From: Pseudomonas sp. LS1212
Lineage (GTDB): Bacteria > Pseudomonadota > Gammaproteobacteria > Pseudomonadales > Pseudomonadaceae
DNA length: 64,000 nucleotides
Direction: 5' to 3'
NCBI RefSeq assembly: GCF_024741815.1
Contig: NZ_CP102951.1
Coordinates: 1,029,001-1,093,000, forward strand
This document shows positions 1 through 8,727 of this stretch, piece by piece. The notes under the pieces are model-generated. The model saw only the letters and a list, made by a program, of their open reading frames with translations. It had not been told where the DNA came from and did no database searches. The first letter of the stretch is position 1, and each line of letters opens with the position of its first letter. Made by a program: the position numbers and the translations under genes.

Positions 1-681
1 CTTCATCAGCGCCAGTTCGCGATGGCTGATCAGGTGTTTGGTCTGTTCGCTCAGCGGTACCACCAGGCAGACGAAATCCGCTTCGGCCAGCAGTTGCTCG
101 AGGCTGCGGTATTGGGCGCCGAGTTCCTGTTCCAGCGCGGTCTTGCGGCTGTTACCGCTGTAGATAACCGGCATGTTGAAACCCAGGCGGCCACGGCGGG
201 CGATGGCCGCGCCGATGTTGCCCATGCCGACGATGCCCAGGGTCTTGCCGAATACGTCGCTGCCGAACTGTGCCGGTGCCACGGTGGCCTGCCATTGCCC
301 GGCCTTGGTCCAGGCATCCAGCTCGGCGACGCGGCGGGCGCTGGCCATGATCAGCGCGAAGCCAAGGTCCGCGGTGCTTTCGGTGAGCACGTCCGGGGTG
401 TTGGTGAGCATAATGCCGCGTTCGTTGAAATAGCCCAGGTCGTAGTTGTCATAGCCGACCGAGACGCTGGAGACCACCTTCAACTGGCTGGCGTTTTCCA
501 GTTGCGCGCGACCGAGCTTGCGGCCGACGCCAATCAAGCCGTGGGCGTGGGGCAGGGCTTCGTTGAACTGGGCCGCGATATCGCCTTGTTTCGGGTTCGG
601 CACAATCACGTCGAAATCTTGCTGCAGGCGCTCGATCATCGGTGCAGTGATGCGGCTGAAGGCAAGTACAGTCTTTTTCAT
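1..681 (-). CDS. D-isomer-specific 2-hydroxyacid dehydrogenase (glyoxylate/2-ketogluconate reductase type), C-terminal part outside the window
   Basis: NAD(P)-dependent reductase of 2-keto acids such as glyoxylate, hydroxypyruvate or 2-ketogluconate. About 227 residues are visible, reading off the left edge. The N-terminal catalytic half comes first, then the Rossmann dinucleotide motif VGMGNIGAAIARRG near residue 150, which is typical of the family. The start is the ATG whose complement is at 679-681, followed by MKKTVLAFSRI. The catalytic Arg/Glu/His set cannot be judged because the C-terminal part is missing. The gene is followed at about 90 bp by a LysR gene on the same strand. Exact substrate is not decided by the sequence. 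Confidence 0.9.
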   Translation of the reverse strand, partial: MKKTVLAFSRITAPMIERLQQDFDVIVPNPKQGDIAAQFNEALPHAHGLIGVGRKLGRAQLENASQLKVVSSVSVGYDNYDLGYFNERGIMLTNTPDVLTESTADLGFALIMASARRVAELDAWTKAGQWQATVAPAQFGSDVFGKTLGIVGMGNIGAAIARRGRLGFNMPVIYSGNSRKTALEQELGAQYRSLEQLLAEADFVCLVVPLSEQTKHLISHRELALMK

Positions 682-768
682 CGGGCGAACTCTCGGCAGG
701 CGGTAAAGAATGAAAGGCACTAGTGGGTAGCAAGCTATCATTCTCTACGGCGTTTGTGCAGCCCGATT

Positions 769-1716
769 TCAGTTGGCGATACGCAGCTCGTGGGTCTTGA
801 GGTCCGCTTCGTGGGCGGCGAGGATCTCCGGCAGGGAGTTGCGCAGGTACTCGACCCAGGTCTTGATCTTGGCATCCAGGTATTGGCGCGACGGGTAGAT
901 CGCGTAGAGGTTCAGCTCCTGCAGGCGGTACTGCGGCAGTACCCGCACCAGCGTACCGTTGCGCAGCCCTTCGATGGCCGAGTAGATCGGCAACACGCCC
1001 ACGCCCATGCCGCTGCTGATGGCGGTATTCATGGCGTCGGCCGAGTTCACCTGGAACGGCGCCTCGGTGATGTTGACCACTTCCTGGCCTTCGGGGCCAT
1101 CGAACATCCATTTTTCCAGCGCGATGACCGGGCTGACCATGCGCAGGCAGGCATGGTTGAGCAGGTCCCTGGGCTTTTGTGCGATGCCATGGGCTTTCAC
1201 GTAATCGGGCGAAGCGCAGACGATGCTGTAGGTAATGCCCAGGCGTTGCGAGACAAAGCCCGAGTCCGGCAGCTCGCTGGCCAGCACGATGGACACGTCG
1301 TAGCCCTCGTCGAGCAGGTCCGGCACGCGGTTGGCCATGGTCAGGTCGAAGGTGACATCCGGGTGGGTCTTGCGATAACGGCTGATGGCGTCGATCACAT
1401 AGTGCTGGCCGACGCCGGTCATCGAATGCACTTTCAACTGCCCGGCGGGGCGCGCATGGGCGTTGCTGGCCTCGGCTTCGGCTTCCTCGACGTAGGTCAG
1501 GATCTGTTCGCAGCGCAGCAGGTAGCGTTTGCCGGCTTCGGTCAGGGCAATCCGACGGGTGGTGCGGTTGAGCAGGCGGGTTTGCAGATGGGCTTCAAGA
1601 TTCGAGACCGCGCGTGAAACGTTGGCGGTGGTCGTATCCAGTTGCACTGCGGCGGCGGTGAAACTGCCGACTTGGGCAACGCAACTGAAAGCACGCATGT
1701 TTTGCAGGGTGTCCAT
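769..1716 (-). CDS. LysR-family transcriptional regulator
   Basis: A 315-residue regulator with the usual LysR layout: a winged helix-turn-helix in residues 1-60 (MDTLQNMRAFSCVAQVGSFT, then AVSNLEAHLQTRLLNRTTR) and a periplasmic-binding-protein-like effector domain from about residue 90. Length is normal. It is transcribed away from the efflux operon that begins at 1856, leaving a 139-bp shared control region. That arrangement resembles aaeR-aaeXAB, so I infer it controls the efflux operon in response to an aromatic acid or similar compound. The effector is not known from the sequence. Confidence 0.92.
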   Translation of the reverse strand: MDTLQNMRAFSCVAQVGSFTAAAVQLDTTTANVSRAVSNLEAHLQTRLLNRTTRRIALTEAGKRYLLRCEQILTYVEEAEAEASNAHARPAGQLKVHSMTGVGQHYVIDAISRYRKTHPDVTFDLTMANRVPDLLDEGYDVSIVLASELPDSGFVSQRLGITYSIVCASPDYVKAHGIAQKPRDLLNHACLRMVSPVIALEKWMFDGPEGQEVVNITEAPFQVNSADAMNTAISSGMGVGVLPIYSAIEGLRNGTLVRVLPQYRLQELNLYAIYPSRQYLDAKIKTWVEYLRNSLPEILAAHEADLKTHELRIAN

Positions 1717-1855
1717 GGGTCGCTCTCTGAGTAGACGACAAATTGTGACACGAAGTTACAGCTTCAGTCTTCAGACTAAAGGCCGATTATCGCAGGATCG
1801 GTAACAAAGATTCGCAGGAATCCCGGCTTATCGGTGCTCATGCCGGCCCCTAGAA

Positions 1856-3406
1856 TTGCGCTCCTCAACGCCGTATCCATCTTTTCTTCGGGAATTCGCA
1901 GCTGTGCCGCGTCGCATCATCAGAGAGCTCGGTGCTCTCAGCGTTCTGGCTTTAACCTTGAACATCAGCGGCTGCATCGGAACCGGGGGAATTGCCCCAC
2001 AAGGCAAGACACTGGCAGCCAATGAGCTGGCGACCGACGAAGCGATCCAGGCCGCCGCCAGGGACGCGCACTGGCCGACCCGGCAATGGTGGAAAGCCTA
2101 TGGCGACCCGCAGCTCGACCGCTGGGTCGAGCAGTCCGTGCAGGGCAGCCCGAGCATGGCCATGGCCGCTGCCCGGGTACGCCAGGCCAAGGCCATGGCC
2201 GGTGTCGTCGAATCGGCCGAATCATTGCAGATTAATGGCCAATCCACGCTCAAGCGGCACAATTGGCCGGCCGACCAGTTCTACGGCCCCGGCGAGTTGT
2301 CCGATAGCACGACCTGGGACAACAACGCCGCTGTTGGCTTGAGCTACGCCCTGGACCTCTGGGGGCGCGAGCACAATGCCAGCGAGCGCGCCGTCGATCT
2401 CGCCCACATGACCGTGGCCCAGGCCAGGCAGGCCCGGCTGGAGCTGCAAAACAACATCGTGCGCGTCTATATCCAGCTGTCGTTGCACTATGCTCAGCGC
2501 GACATCGTCGAGGCGACGCTGGCGCAACAGGAGCAGATCCTGGAACTTGCCGAACGTCGGCTCAAGGGCGGCATCGGTACTCACTTCGAAGTCAGCCAGG
2601 CGCAGACCCCGTTGCCCGAAACCCATCGGCAATTCGATGCGCTGGACGAAGAAATCGCCCTTGGCCGCAACCAGCTGGCCGCACTGGCCGGCAAGGGCCC
2701 GGGTAACGGTGCGCAGCTGCAACGCCCGAGCCTGGCCTTGCATACTGCCTTGAAACTGCCGTCGGCGCTGCCGGCCGAACTGCTTGGCCAGCGCCCCGAT
2801 GTGGTTGCCAGCCGCTGGAGAGTCGCCGCCCAGGCGCGCGGTATCGAGGTGGCCCATGCCGGTTTCTACCCTAACGTTGACCTGGTTGGCAGCCTCGGCT
2901 ACATGGCCACGGGCGGCGGTGCGCTGGAATTTCTGACGGGCAAGAAATTCAACTACAGCGTCGGCCCGGCCATTACCCTGCCGATTTTCGACGGGGGGCG
3001 GCTGCGCTCGGAACTGGGTGAGGCCTCGGCGGGCTACGACATGGCCGTGGCCGCCTACAACCAGACCCTGGTCGATGCGTTGAAGAACATCTCTGACCAG
3101 TTGATCCGCCGCGAGTCCATGGACAAGCAGCAGACCTTCGCCGCCGAATCGGTAGCCTCGGCCCGGAAAACCTACGACATCGCGATGATCGCCTATCAGC
3201 GCGGGCTGACTGACTACCTCAACGTGCTCAATGCGCAAACCTTGCTGTTTCGTCAGCAGCAGATCGAGCAGCAGGTTCAGGCCGCCCGCCTCAGTGCCCA
3301 TGCCGAGTTGGTGACGGCGCTGGGCGGTGGCTTGCAGGCCGGCGACGACGCGCCCTTCGAGCAAAAGACCCAGGCACCGAAAACCCTGGCTGTATTCGAT
3401 CACTGA
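1856..3406 (+). CDS. NodT-type outer-membrane efflux lipoprotein
   Basis: Outer-membrane channel component of a tripartite efflux pump (TolC/OprM-like, NodT group), 516 residues. Residues 27-41 form a hydrophobic signal ending in a lipobox with Cys near position 41 (LNISGCIG), so the mature protein is probably a lipoprotein. The two repeated efflux-protein halves follow, with the typical alpha-barrel coiled segments rich in Ala and Gln. The first ATG at 1856 gives an unusually long n-region, and a downstream start is possible. It is first in an operon with the FUSC permease (10-bp gap), DUF1656 and HlyD genes, so it likely supplies the exit duct for that pump. Confidence 0.9.
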   Translation: MRSSTPYPSFLREFAAVPRRIIRELGALSVLALTLNISGCIGTGGIAPQGKTLAANELATDEAIQAAARDAHWPTRQWWKAYGDPQLDRWVEQSVQGSPSMAMAAARVRQAKAMAGVVESAESLQINGQSTLKRHNWPADQFYGPGELSDSTTWDNNAAVGLSYALDLWGREHNASERAVDLAHMTVAQARQARLELQNNIVRVYIQLSLHYAQRDIVEATLAQQEQILELAERRLKGGIGTHFEVSQAQTPLPETHRQFDALDEEIALGRNQLAALAGKGPGNGAQLQRPSLALHTALKLPSALPAELLGQRPDVVASRWRVAAQARGIEVAHAGFYPNVDLVGSLGYMATGGGALEFLTGKKFNYSVGPAITLPIFDGGRLRSELGEASAGYDMAVAAYNQTLVDALKNISDQLIRRESMDKQQTFAAESVASARKTYDIAMIAYQRGLTDYLNVLNAQTLLFRQQQIEQQVQAARLSAHAELVTALGGGLQAGDDAPFEQKTQAPKTLAVFDH

Positions 3407-3416
3407 GTAGGCGGCC

Positions 3417-5624
3417 ATGAGCGCATTGTCTGTACCTTTTCGCTGGCTGGGTTCGCTGGAGTGGCGGCGTGGCTTCTTTGAGTGGGCCCGAAGCGACGGC
3501 GTGACCTGGGTTTATATCTTCAAGGTGTTGACTGCGGCCTTCCTGACCCTCTGGCTGGCCATGCGCCTGGAATTGCCGCAGCCGCGCACGGCGATGATCA
3601 CGGTGTTTATCGTGATGCAGCTGCAGAGCGGCCATGTGTTCGCCAAGAGCTTCTATCGCTTCCTCGGCACGCTCGCCGGCTCGGTGGTGACGGTGGCCCT
3701 GATCGCCTTGTTCGCGCAGAACACCGAGCTGTTTCTGCCGAGCCTGGCCCTGTGGGTCGGGATCTGTTCGGCCGGTGCCATGCGCCATCGCAACTTTCGC
3801 GGCTATGGCTTCGTGCTCGCCGGGTACACGGCGGCAATGGTCGGTTTGCCGGTCCTGTCGCATCCGGAAGGGGCGTTCATGGCGGCTGTCTGGCGGGTGC
3901 TGGAAATCTCTCTGGGGCTGGTGGTTTCGACGGCAGTCAGTGCCGCGATTCTGCCGCAGTCGGCCAGTGCTTCGATGCGCAATGCCCTTTACCAGCGCTT
4001 CGGCGTGTTCGCCGGCTTCGTCGCCGAAGGTCTGCGCGGCACCCGCGAGCGTGACAGCTTCGAAAGCGCCAACGTGCGCTTCATCTCCGAGGCGGTGGGC
4101 CTTGAGAGCCTGCGCGGAGTGGTGGCCTTCGAAGACCCGCACATGCGCAGGCGCAGTGGTCGAGTCAGCCGCCTGAACAGCGAATTCATGGCCATTACCA
4201 CCCGCTTCAATGCTCTGCACCAATTGCTCGAACGGATTCGTAGCCGGGGGCATGCCGAGGTGGTGACGGCCATCGAGCCAGGCCTGCATGCGCTGGCAAG
4301 CGTGCTCGACAACTTCTCCGGGCGCACCCTGACCGATGCCGACGCTGCCAGGCTGGCCGAGCAACTGGCGTTGTATAAAGAGGAATTGCCGTCGCACGTT
4401 CGACGCTTGCGTGAGCTGTTTGTCGAAAGCGGCCCCAGCGATGCCGACCTGCTGGATTTCCACACCGCCTACGAACTGCTCTATCGCTTTGTCGACGACC
4501 TGCACAGCTACGCCCTGACCCATGCCTCGCTGGTCGATCACAGCCATGCCCGGGAGAACTGGGACGAGCCGTTCATGCCGCAGACCAACTGGTTGGTGTC
4601 GCTGGCGGCCGGGATCCGGGCCTCCTCAATCCTTCTGATACTGGGCAGCTACTGGGTTGCCACCGCCTGGCCCAGTGGCGCGACCATGACCCTGGTCGCC
4701 GCCGCGACGGTCGGATTGTCGGCGGCCACGCCCAATCCCAAACGCATGTCGTTCCAGATGGCCTGCGGCACACTGTTCGGCGCGCTGGTGGGGTTTGTCG
4801 AAACCTTCTTCGTGTTCCCCTGGATCGATGGTTTCCCGTTGTTGTGCATGGTGCTGGCGCCGGTGCTGGTGATCGGTGCCTTTCTCGCTTCCAGGCCGCA
4901 ACTGGCGGGCTACGGGGTGGGCTTGCTGATCTTTTTCTCGATCGGCTCGGTCCCTGACAACCTGACGGTCTACAACCCCTACACCTTTATCAACGACTAC
5001 ATCGCCATGATCATCGGCATGCTGGTCTGTGCCGCCGCCGGGGCAATCATCCTGCCGCCCAACAGCCGCTGGCTGTGGCACCGCATGGAGCAGGACCTGC
5101 GCGCCCAGGTGGTGTTCGCCATCAGCGGTCGCCTGCGTGGCCTCGGCTCGGCCTTCGAAAGCCGCACCCGCGACGTCCTGCACCAGGCCTATGGGCTGGC
5201 GGCAGGCAGGCCCGAGGTGCAGCGCAACCTGCTGCGTTGGATGTTCGTGGTGCTGGAGATCGGCCACGCGATCATCGAGCTGCGCCGCGAGCAGGCCCTG
5301 TTGCCAGTGCACCCGGCCTATGCCGAGTCGCAACCCTGGCGCCAGGCGATCCGGGTCATGGGCCGTTCATTGATCCGCCTGTTCATCCAGCCCAATGCCA
5401 GCAATCTTGAGCGCAGCCAAGTCGCGGTCGATCATGCCATCGCCCGTGTCCAGGGTACCGACGAGCCCTTTGCCCGGCACTTCGACACCTCCGCCTTGCG
5501 CCGGGTGCAAAGCTATCTGCACTTCATCCGTACCTCATTGCTCGACCCGCAATCACCGCTCGCCGACTTTGTTTTTACCCCCGCCCCGGCCCGCGAGCCG
5601 CAAGGACTGACCCATGCCCCGTGA
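3417..5624 (+). CDS. FUSC-family inner-membrane transporter (AaeB-like aromatic acid exporter)
   Basis: A 735-residue integral membrane protein with two membrane blocks, near residues 30-180 and 390-550. They are separated by a soluble helical region and followed by a C-terminal cytosolic domain, the arrangement of FUSC/AaeB proteins such as the p-hydroxybenzoate exporter. It is the energised inner-membrane part of the pump encoded by 1856-6692. Its last 11 bp overlap the start of the DUF1656 gene, indicating translational coupling. The substrate is inferred from the family only, as an aromatic acid or fusaric-acid-like compound. Confidence 0.9.
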   Translation: MSALSVPFRWLGSLEWRRGFFEWARSDGVTWVYIFKVLTAAFLTLWLAMRLELPQPRTAMITVFIVMQLQSGHVFAKSFYRFLGTLAGSVVTVALIALFAQNTELFLPSLALWVGICSAGAMRHRNFRGYGFVLAGYTAAMVGLPVLSHPEGAFMAAVWRVLEISLGLVVSTAVSAAILPQSASASMRNALYQRFGVFAGFVAEGLRGTRERDSFESANVRFISEAVGLESLRGVVAFEDPHMRRRSGRVSRLNSEFMAITTRFNALHQLLERIRSRGHAEVVTAIEPGLHALASVLDNFSGRTLTDADAARLAEQLALYKEELPSHVRRLRELFVESGPSDADLLDFHTAYELLYRFVDDLHSYALTHASLVDHSHARENWDEPFMPQTNWLVSLAAGIRASSILLILGSYWVATAWPSGATMTLVAAATVGLSAATPNPKRMSFQMACGTLFGALVGFVETFFVFPWIDGFPLLCMVLAPVLVIGAFLASRPQLAGYGVGLLIFFSIGSVPDNLTVYNPYTFINDYIAMIIGMLVCAAAGAIILPPNSRWLWHRMEQDLRAQVVFAISGRLRGLGSAFESRTRDVLHQAYGLAAGRPEVQRNLLRWMFVVLEIGHAIIELRREQALLPVHPAYAESQPWRQAIRVMGRSLIRLFIQPNASNLERSQVAVDHAIARVQGTDEPFARHFDTSALRRVQSYLHFIRTSLLDPQSPLADFVFTPAPAREPQGLTHAP

Positions 5625-5814
5625 AATAGCCTTCCATGGCATCTACATGCCGACCGTGTCGCTGATGTTCCTGATTGCCGCCGTGGTGGCCTGGGCCTTC
5701 GACCGGCTGCTCAGCGGGCTCGATGTCTACCGCTTCTTCTGGCACCCGGCGCTGCTGCGCCTGTGCCTGTTCATCTGCATCTTCGGCGCCATGGCGCTTA
5801 CTGTTTATCGTTGA
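5614..5814 (+). CDS. DUF1656 small membrane protein (AaeX-like)
   Basis: A 66-residue protein with two predicted membrane helices (about residues 10-30 and 40-62). It matches the DUF1656/AaeX proteins that sit between FUSC permease and HlyD genes. Its start lies inside the FUSC gene with an 11-bp overlap, and the next gene begins 11 bp after its stop. The molecular role of the family is unclear; it is regarded as an accessory of the pump. Length and context are typical. Confidence 0.88.
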   Translation: MPREIAFHGIYMPTVSLMFLIAAVVAWAFDRLLSGLDVYRFFWHPALLRLCLFICIFGAMALTVYR

Positions 5815-5825
5815 GACCCTGACTG

Positions 5826-6692
5826 ATGAAAAAGCTTTTCAGCCTGCTCGGCACTTTGCTCGTCCTGGCCGTCGCCGTAGTGATCGGCCGCGAGCTCTGG
5901 GTCCACTACATGAACACACCCTGGACCCGCGATGGCCGCGTGCGCGCCGATATCATCAACGTCGCTGCCGATGTGCCGGGCTACGTGGTCGACGTGCCTG
6001 TGCGTGACAATCAACTGGTGAAAAAGGGTGACCTGCTCATGCAGATCGACCCCGAGCACTACCAGATCGCGCTCAAGCAAGCGCAATCGCTGGTGGCCTC
6101 GCGCAAGGCCACCTGGGAGATGCGCAAGGTCAACGCCAACCGCCGGGCCGATCTGGACAACCTGGTCATCTCCAGGGAAAACCGCGACGACGCCAGCAAC
6201 ATCGCCAACTCGGCATTGGCCGATTACCAGCACGCCCAGGCGCAACTGGACGCGGCCGAACTGAACCTCAAACGCACCCGCATCCTGGCTACGGTCGATG
6301 GCTATGTCACCAACCTCAATGTGCATCGGGGCGACTATGCGCGCACCGGCGAGGCAAAGATGGCCGTGGTCGACAAGGATTCGTTCTGGGTGTACGGCTT
6401 CTTCGAAGAAACCAAACTGCCGAACGTACGGGTCGGCGACAAGGCCGATCTGCAGATGATGAGCGGCGAAGTGCTCAAGGGGCATGTGGAGAGCATCTCG
6501 CGCGGCATCTATGACCGCGACAACCCGGAAAGTCGCGAGCTGATCGCCGACGTCAACCCGACCTTCAACTGGGTGCGTTTGGCCCAGCGGGTGCCGGTGC
6601 GGATTCATATCGATGAAGTACCGGACGGATTTTTGCTGGCGGCGGGGACGACCTGTACGGTGGTCGTGAAGCCAACCGAAGAAAAGGGCTGA
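5826..6692 (+). CDS. HlyD-family periplasmic adaptor subunit (AaeA-like)
   Basis: Membrane fusion protein of the efflux system, 288 residues. An N-terminal membrane anchor covers residues 5-22. The first lipoyl half follows (GYVVDVPVRDNQLVKKGDLL), then an alpha-helical hairpin with coiled-coil character (about 80-150), the second lipoyl half (TVDGYVTNLNVHRGDY) and a beta-barrel. It bridges the FUSC permease and the NodT channel. It is the last gene of the operon and is followed by a REP palindrome. Length fits the short AaeA/EmrA-type adaptors. Confidence 0.92.
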   Translation: MKKLFSLLGTLLVLAVAVVIGRELWVHYMNTPWTRDGRVRADIINVAADVPGYVVDVPVRDNQLVKKGDLLMQIDPEHYQIALKQAQSLVASRKATWEMRKVNANRRADLDNLVISRENRDDASNIANSALADYQHAQAQLDAAELNLKRTRILATVDGYVTNLNVHRGDYARTGEAKMAVVDKDSFWVYGFFEETKLPNVRVGDKADLQMMSGEVLKGHVESISRGIYDRDNPESRELIADVNPTFNWVRLAQRVPVRIHIDEVPDGFLLAAGTTCTVVVKPTEEKG

Positions 6693-6693
6693 C

Positions 6694-6786
6694 TCGTGGG
6701 AGCGGCCCTGGCCGCGAATGACCCGGCACGGGTCACCAGCTATTGGGAAGGCTGCGCCTTCCTTCGCGGGCTGGCCCGCTCCCACA
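6694..6786. repeat. REP palindrome pair
   Basis: Two inverted copies of the Pseudomonas REP core (gtgggagcggccctggccgcga and gcgggctggcccgctcccac) separated by about 45 bp. They sit between convergent genes, where such elements usually lie and may act as transcription end signals. Confidence 0.75.
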
Positions 6787-6794
6787 TGCGTCGG

Positions 6795-7619
6795 TTACAA
6801 CGCACCGTCCAGGCCGAAGCGCTTTTTCAGGACTTTTTCCAGCAATGCCTTGGGCAGCAGCCGCTCCATCAATGGCATGGCCCGGCTGCCATTGCCGATG
6901 CGCACCAGCCGCGGTGGGTTCGGCTGACGCACGGCCTTGAGCAGGTCGCGGGCGAAATCCGCGGCGGGAGTAGGGCGGTCCTGCGAGGCCCTGGCCCGCG
7001 CGCGGATGCTTTCGCGCAGCGGCCACCAGGGCGATTGCTGGGCAATGACCTGCTCGGCCTCGCGGCCAGCATTGCTGGCGAAACTCGAGGCGATGGCGCC
7101 GGGCTGCACTTCCATCACGCGGACACCGAACGGTGCAAGTTCCAGGCGCAAGACGTCGCTCAGGGCATGCACGGCAGCTTTCGACGCGCAGTAAGCACCG
7201 GCGAATGGCGTGACCAACACACCGGAAACGCTGCCGACATTGACCACCAGCCCACGGCTGCGGCGCAGTACCGGGAACAGTGCCCGGGTTACCCCGACCA
7301 CAGCGAACACATTGGTTTCGAACTGCCTGCGCATGGCCTCGACGCCGCCATCGAGCAACGGCCCCATGGCGCCGTAGCCGGCGTTATTGATCAGCACATC
7401 GAGACCGCCGCTGCGCTGAATGATCGCCTCGCCCAGTTGCTCCAGCGCCGCCTCGTCGTTGACGTCCAATTGGCGGGCGACAAAACCGGCGGTCGCCAGC
7501 TGGGCAACATCCTCGGGCTTGCGGCCCGTGGCCCAGACCTCGTAGCCGGCATCTTTGAATGCGTCGGCCAAGGCGCGGCCAATGCCGCTGGAGCAACCGG
7601 TGATGAGAGCGATTGGCAT
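6795..7619 (-). CDS. SDR-family oxidoreductase
   Basis: Classical short-chain dehydrogenase/reductase, 274 residues. The N-terminal cofactor motif TGCSSGIGRA is at residues 7-16, the NNAG-type motif (INNAGYG) near residue 80, and the active-site pair in YCASK near residue 147. It is cytosolic and uses NAD(P)H on an unknown alcohol or ketone. It converges with the efflux operon and lies apart from other metabolic genes, so context gives no substrate. Confidence 0.9.
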   Translation of the reverse strand: MPIALITGCSSGIGRALADAFKDAGYEVWATGRKPEDVAQLATAGFVARQLDVNDEAALEQLGEAIIQRSGGLDVLINNAGYGAMGPLLDGGVEAMRRQFETNVFAVVGVTRALFPVLRRSRGLVVNVGSVSGVLVTPFAGAYCASKAAVHALSDVLRLELAPFGVRVMEVQPGAIASSFASNAGREAEQVIAQQSPWWPLRESIRARARASQDRPTPAADFARDLLKAVRQPNPPRLVRIGNGSRAMPLMERLLPKALLEKVLKKRFGLDGAL

Positions 7620-7677
7620 GGGGCTGGCCTTTTGATCAGGATGGTGTCAGGAAGCGCTGATCATACGACAAGCCGGG

Positions 7678-8058
7678 TCATAGCAGTCTAGCCAGCGCCT
7701 TATCGATTATTTCCTGCTTTGTTCCGGGCACTAGCTCATATCTGCCCGTGCGGGGAATGAAGATTTGGGTCGGGAAAAACTGCAGCTCAAGACTGGCGAA
7801 GAACACCGTCAGTTCTTCGTTCGCCTTCTCTGGATCGATCTGCGCCTGCATGTACCTCTCGGCGTTGAAGGCGTAGAAATCTATATCGGTTCTTTCGCGC
7901 GCGACTTTCTCCACTTTAGGATGAAGCTCGGCGCAGGGAGGACAGCCATCGGAGTAAACAAGCACCACCGCAGGCAAGGATCTGGTCCTGGAAGCGTCCA
8001 GGAGCGCCTCGACTTCGCTGATGGATTTTAATTCTTTCACGTCTGTGTCTCCTGACAA
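7678..8058 (-). CDS. Thioredoxin-like protein with a CPPC active site
   Basis: A 126-residue thioredoxin-fold protein. The redox pair appears as SDGCPPC (Cys about 39 and 42), and the cis-proline loop as FFPTQIF near residue 98. No signal peptide is seen, so it should act in the cytosol. The CPPC dipeptide differs from the CGPC of housekeeping thioredoxin. The sequence between the active site and the cis-Pro loop is longer and more charged than usual. It stands alone between the SDR and the small membrane protein gene. Function beyond disulphide exchange cannot be assigned. Confidence 0.85.
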   Translation of the reverse strand: MSGDTDVKELKSISEVEALLDASRTRSLPAVVLVYSDGCPPCAELHPKVEKVARERTDIDFYAFNAERYMQAQIDPEKANEELTVFFASLELQFFPTQIFIPRTGRYELVPGTKQEIIDKALARLL

Positions 8059-8128
8059 TGTTGACCCATTGGCGCTTATTCAACGCCCATTTGGCGAAAC
8101 ATGTAACTGTCAGAAATGACAGGTCCGA

Positions 8129-8620
8129 CTAGTCGGAGAAGCTGCCTTGCAGGCGTTCTGCCCGAAACTCCAGGGTTTGTGGGCGGTAACCTGGACGCAG
8201 CGGCGGCAGCGGCAGGCAGTCTTCCCAACTGGCGCCGGCCTGCAGCTCGCCGGGGCCGCGATAACGGGGGGCAGCGTAGATGTTTTCCGCGAGGTTGACC
8301 GTATCGCCGGGGGCATAGGCGGCGACACGCCAGCGCAGTTCCAGCAGAGGCACGTCGTTGCCGTTGTTCAGTTGCACCAGCAATGGACGATCCGCCGGGC
8401 AACGTTGCGGGTTGCTGCTGCTTGGTGCATAGCTCAGGCGCAGCTCCAAACGCGCAAGCTGGCTGGCCTCGCGATTGTCCAGCCAGACGACCCAGAGCGC
8501 GACCAGGCCCAGGCCGAACAAGGCCGCCAACGATACCGGAAAAGCCTTGGCCGGGTAGCGCAGCAGCAGGACGAACCAGGTCAGGACAAGCAGGACGCCG
8601 ATGAACATGAAAGCAAGCAC
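8129..8620 (-). CDS. Small membrane-anchored protein of unknown function next to algA
   Basis: A 163-residue protein with two N-terminal membrane helices (about residues 3-22 and 27-47) and a soluble C-terminal domain of about 110 residues that looks beta-rich, with two cysteines (QRCPAD and WEDCLP). Homologous small proteins near algA in other Pseudomonas are sometimes labelled multidrug transporters, but nothing in the sequence supports transport. It runs in the same direction as the alginate remnant, separated from it by the strong terminator at 8650-8710, so it is probably expressed separately. Confidence 0.75.
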   Translation of the reverse strand: MLAFMFIGVLLVLTWFVLLLRYPAKAFPVSLAALFGLGLVALWVVWLDNREASQLARLELRLSYAPSSSNPQRCPADRPLLVQLNNGNDVPLLELRWRVAAYAPGDTVNLAENIYAAPRYRGPGELQAGASWEDCLPLPPLRPGYRPQTLEFRAERLQGSFSD

Positions 8621-8649
8621 CTCAGCTGGTGTGATAGTGCCATCCTAAC

Positions 8650-8710
8650 AAAAAAGCCCCCGGCCAACCCGCTGCGGATAGGGGGCGCAGCGGACTGGCC
8701 AGGGGCCGGG
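8650..8710 (-). terminator. Intrinsic terminator of the former alginate operon
   Basis: Read on the minus strand, a long stem (CCGCTGCG paired with CGCAGCGG, extended outward by GGCCCCTGGCCA with TGGCCGGGGGC) is followed directly by a run of six T. It starts about 18 bp after the original algA stop codon (8728-8730), so the operon's 3' end is intact although its genes are not. Confidence 0.85.
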
Positions 8711-8727
8711 TACAGCTTCAGCGGGTA

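Noticed and set aside
6694..6794. A short gene between the HlyD gene and the SDR gene
   Set aside because: The sequence is a REP pair; open frames through it merely translate the palindrome.
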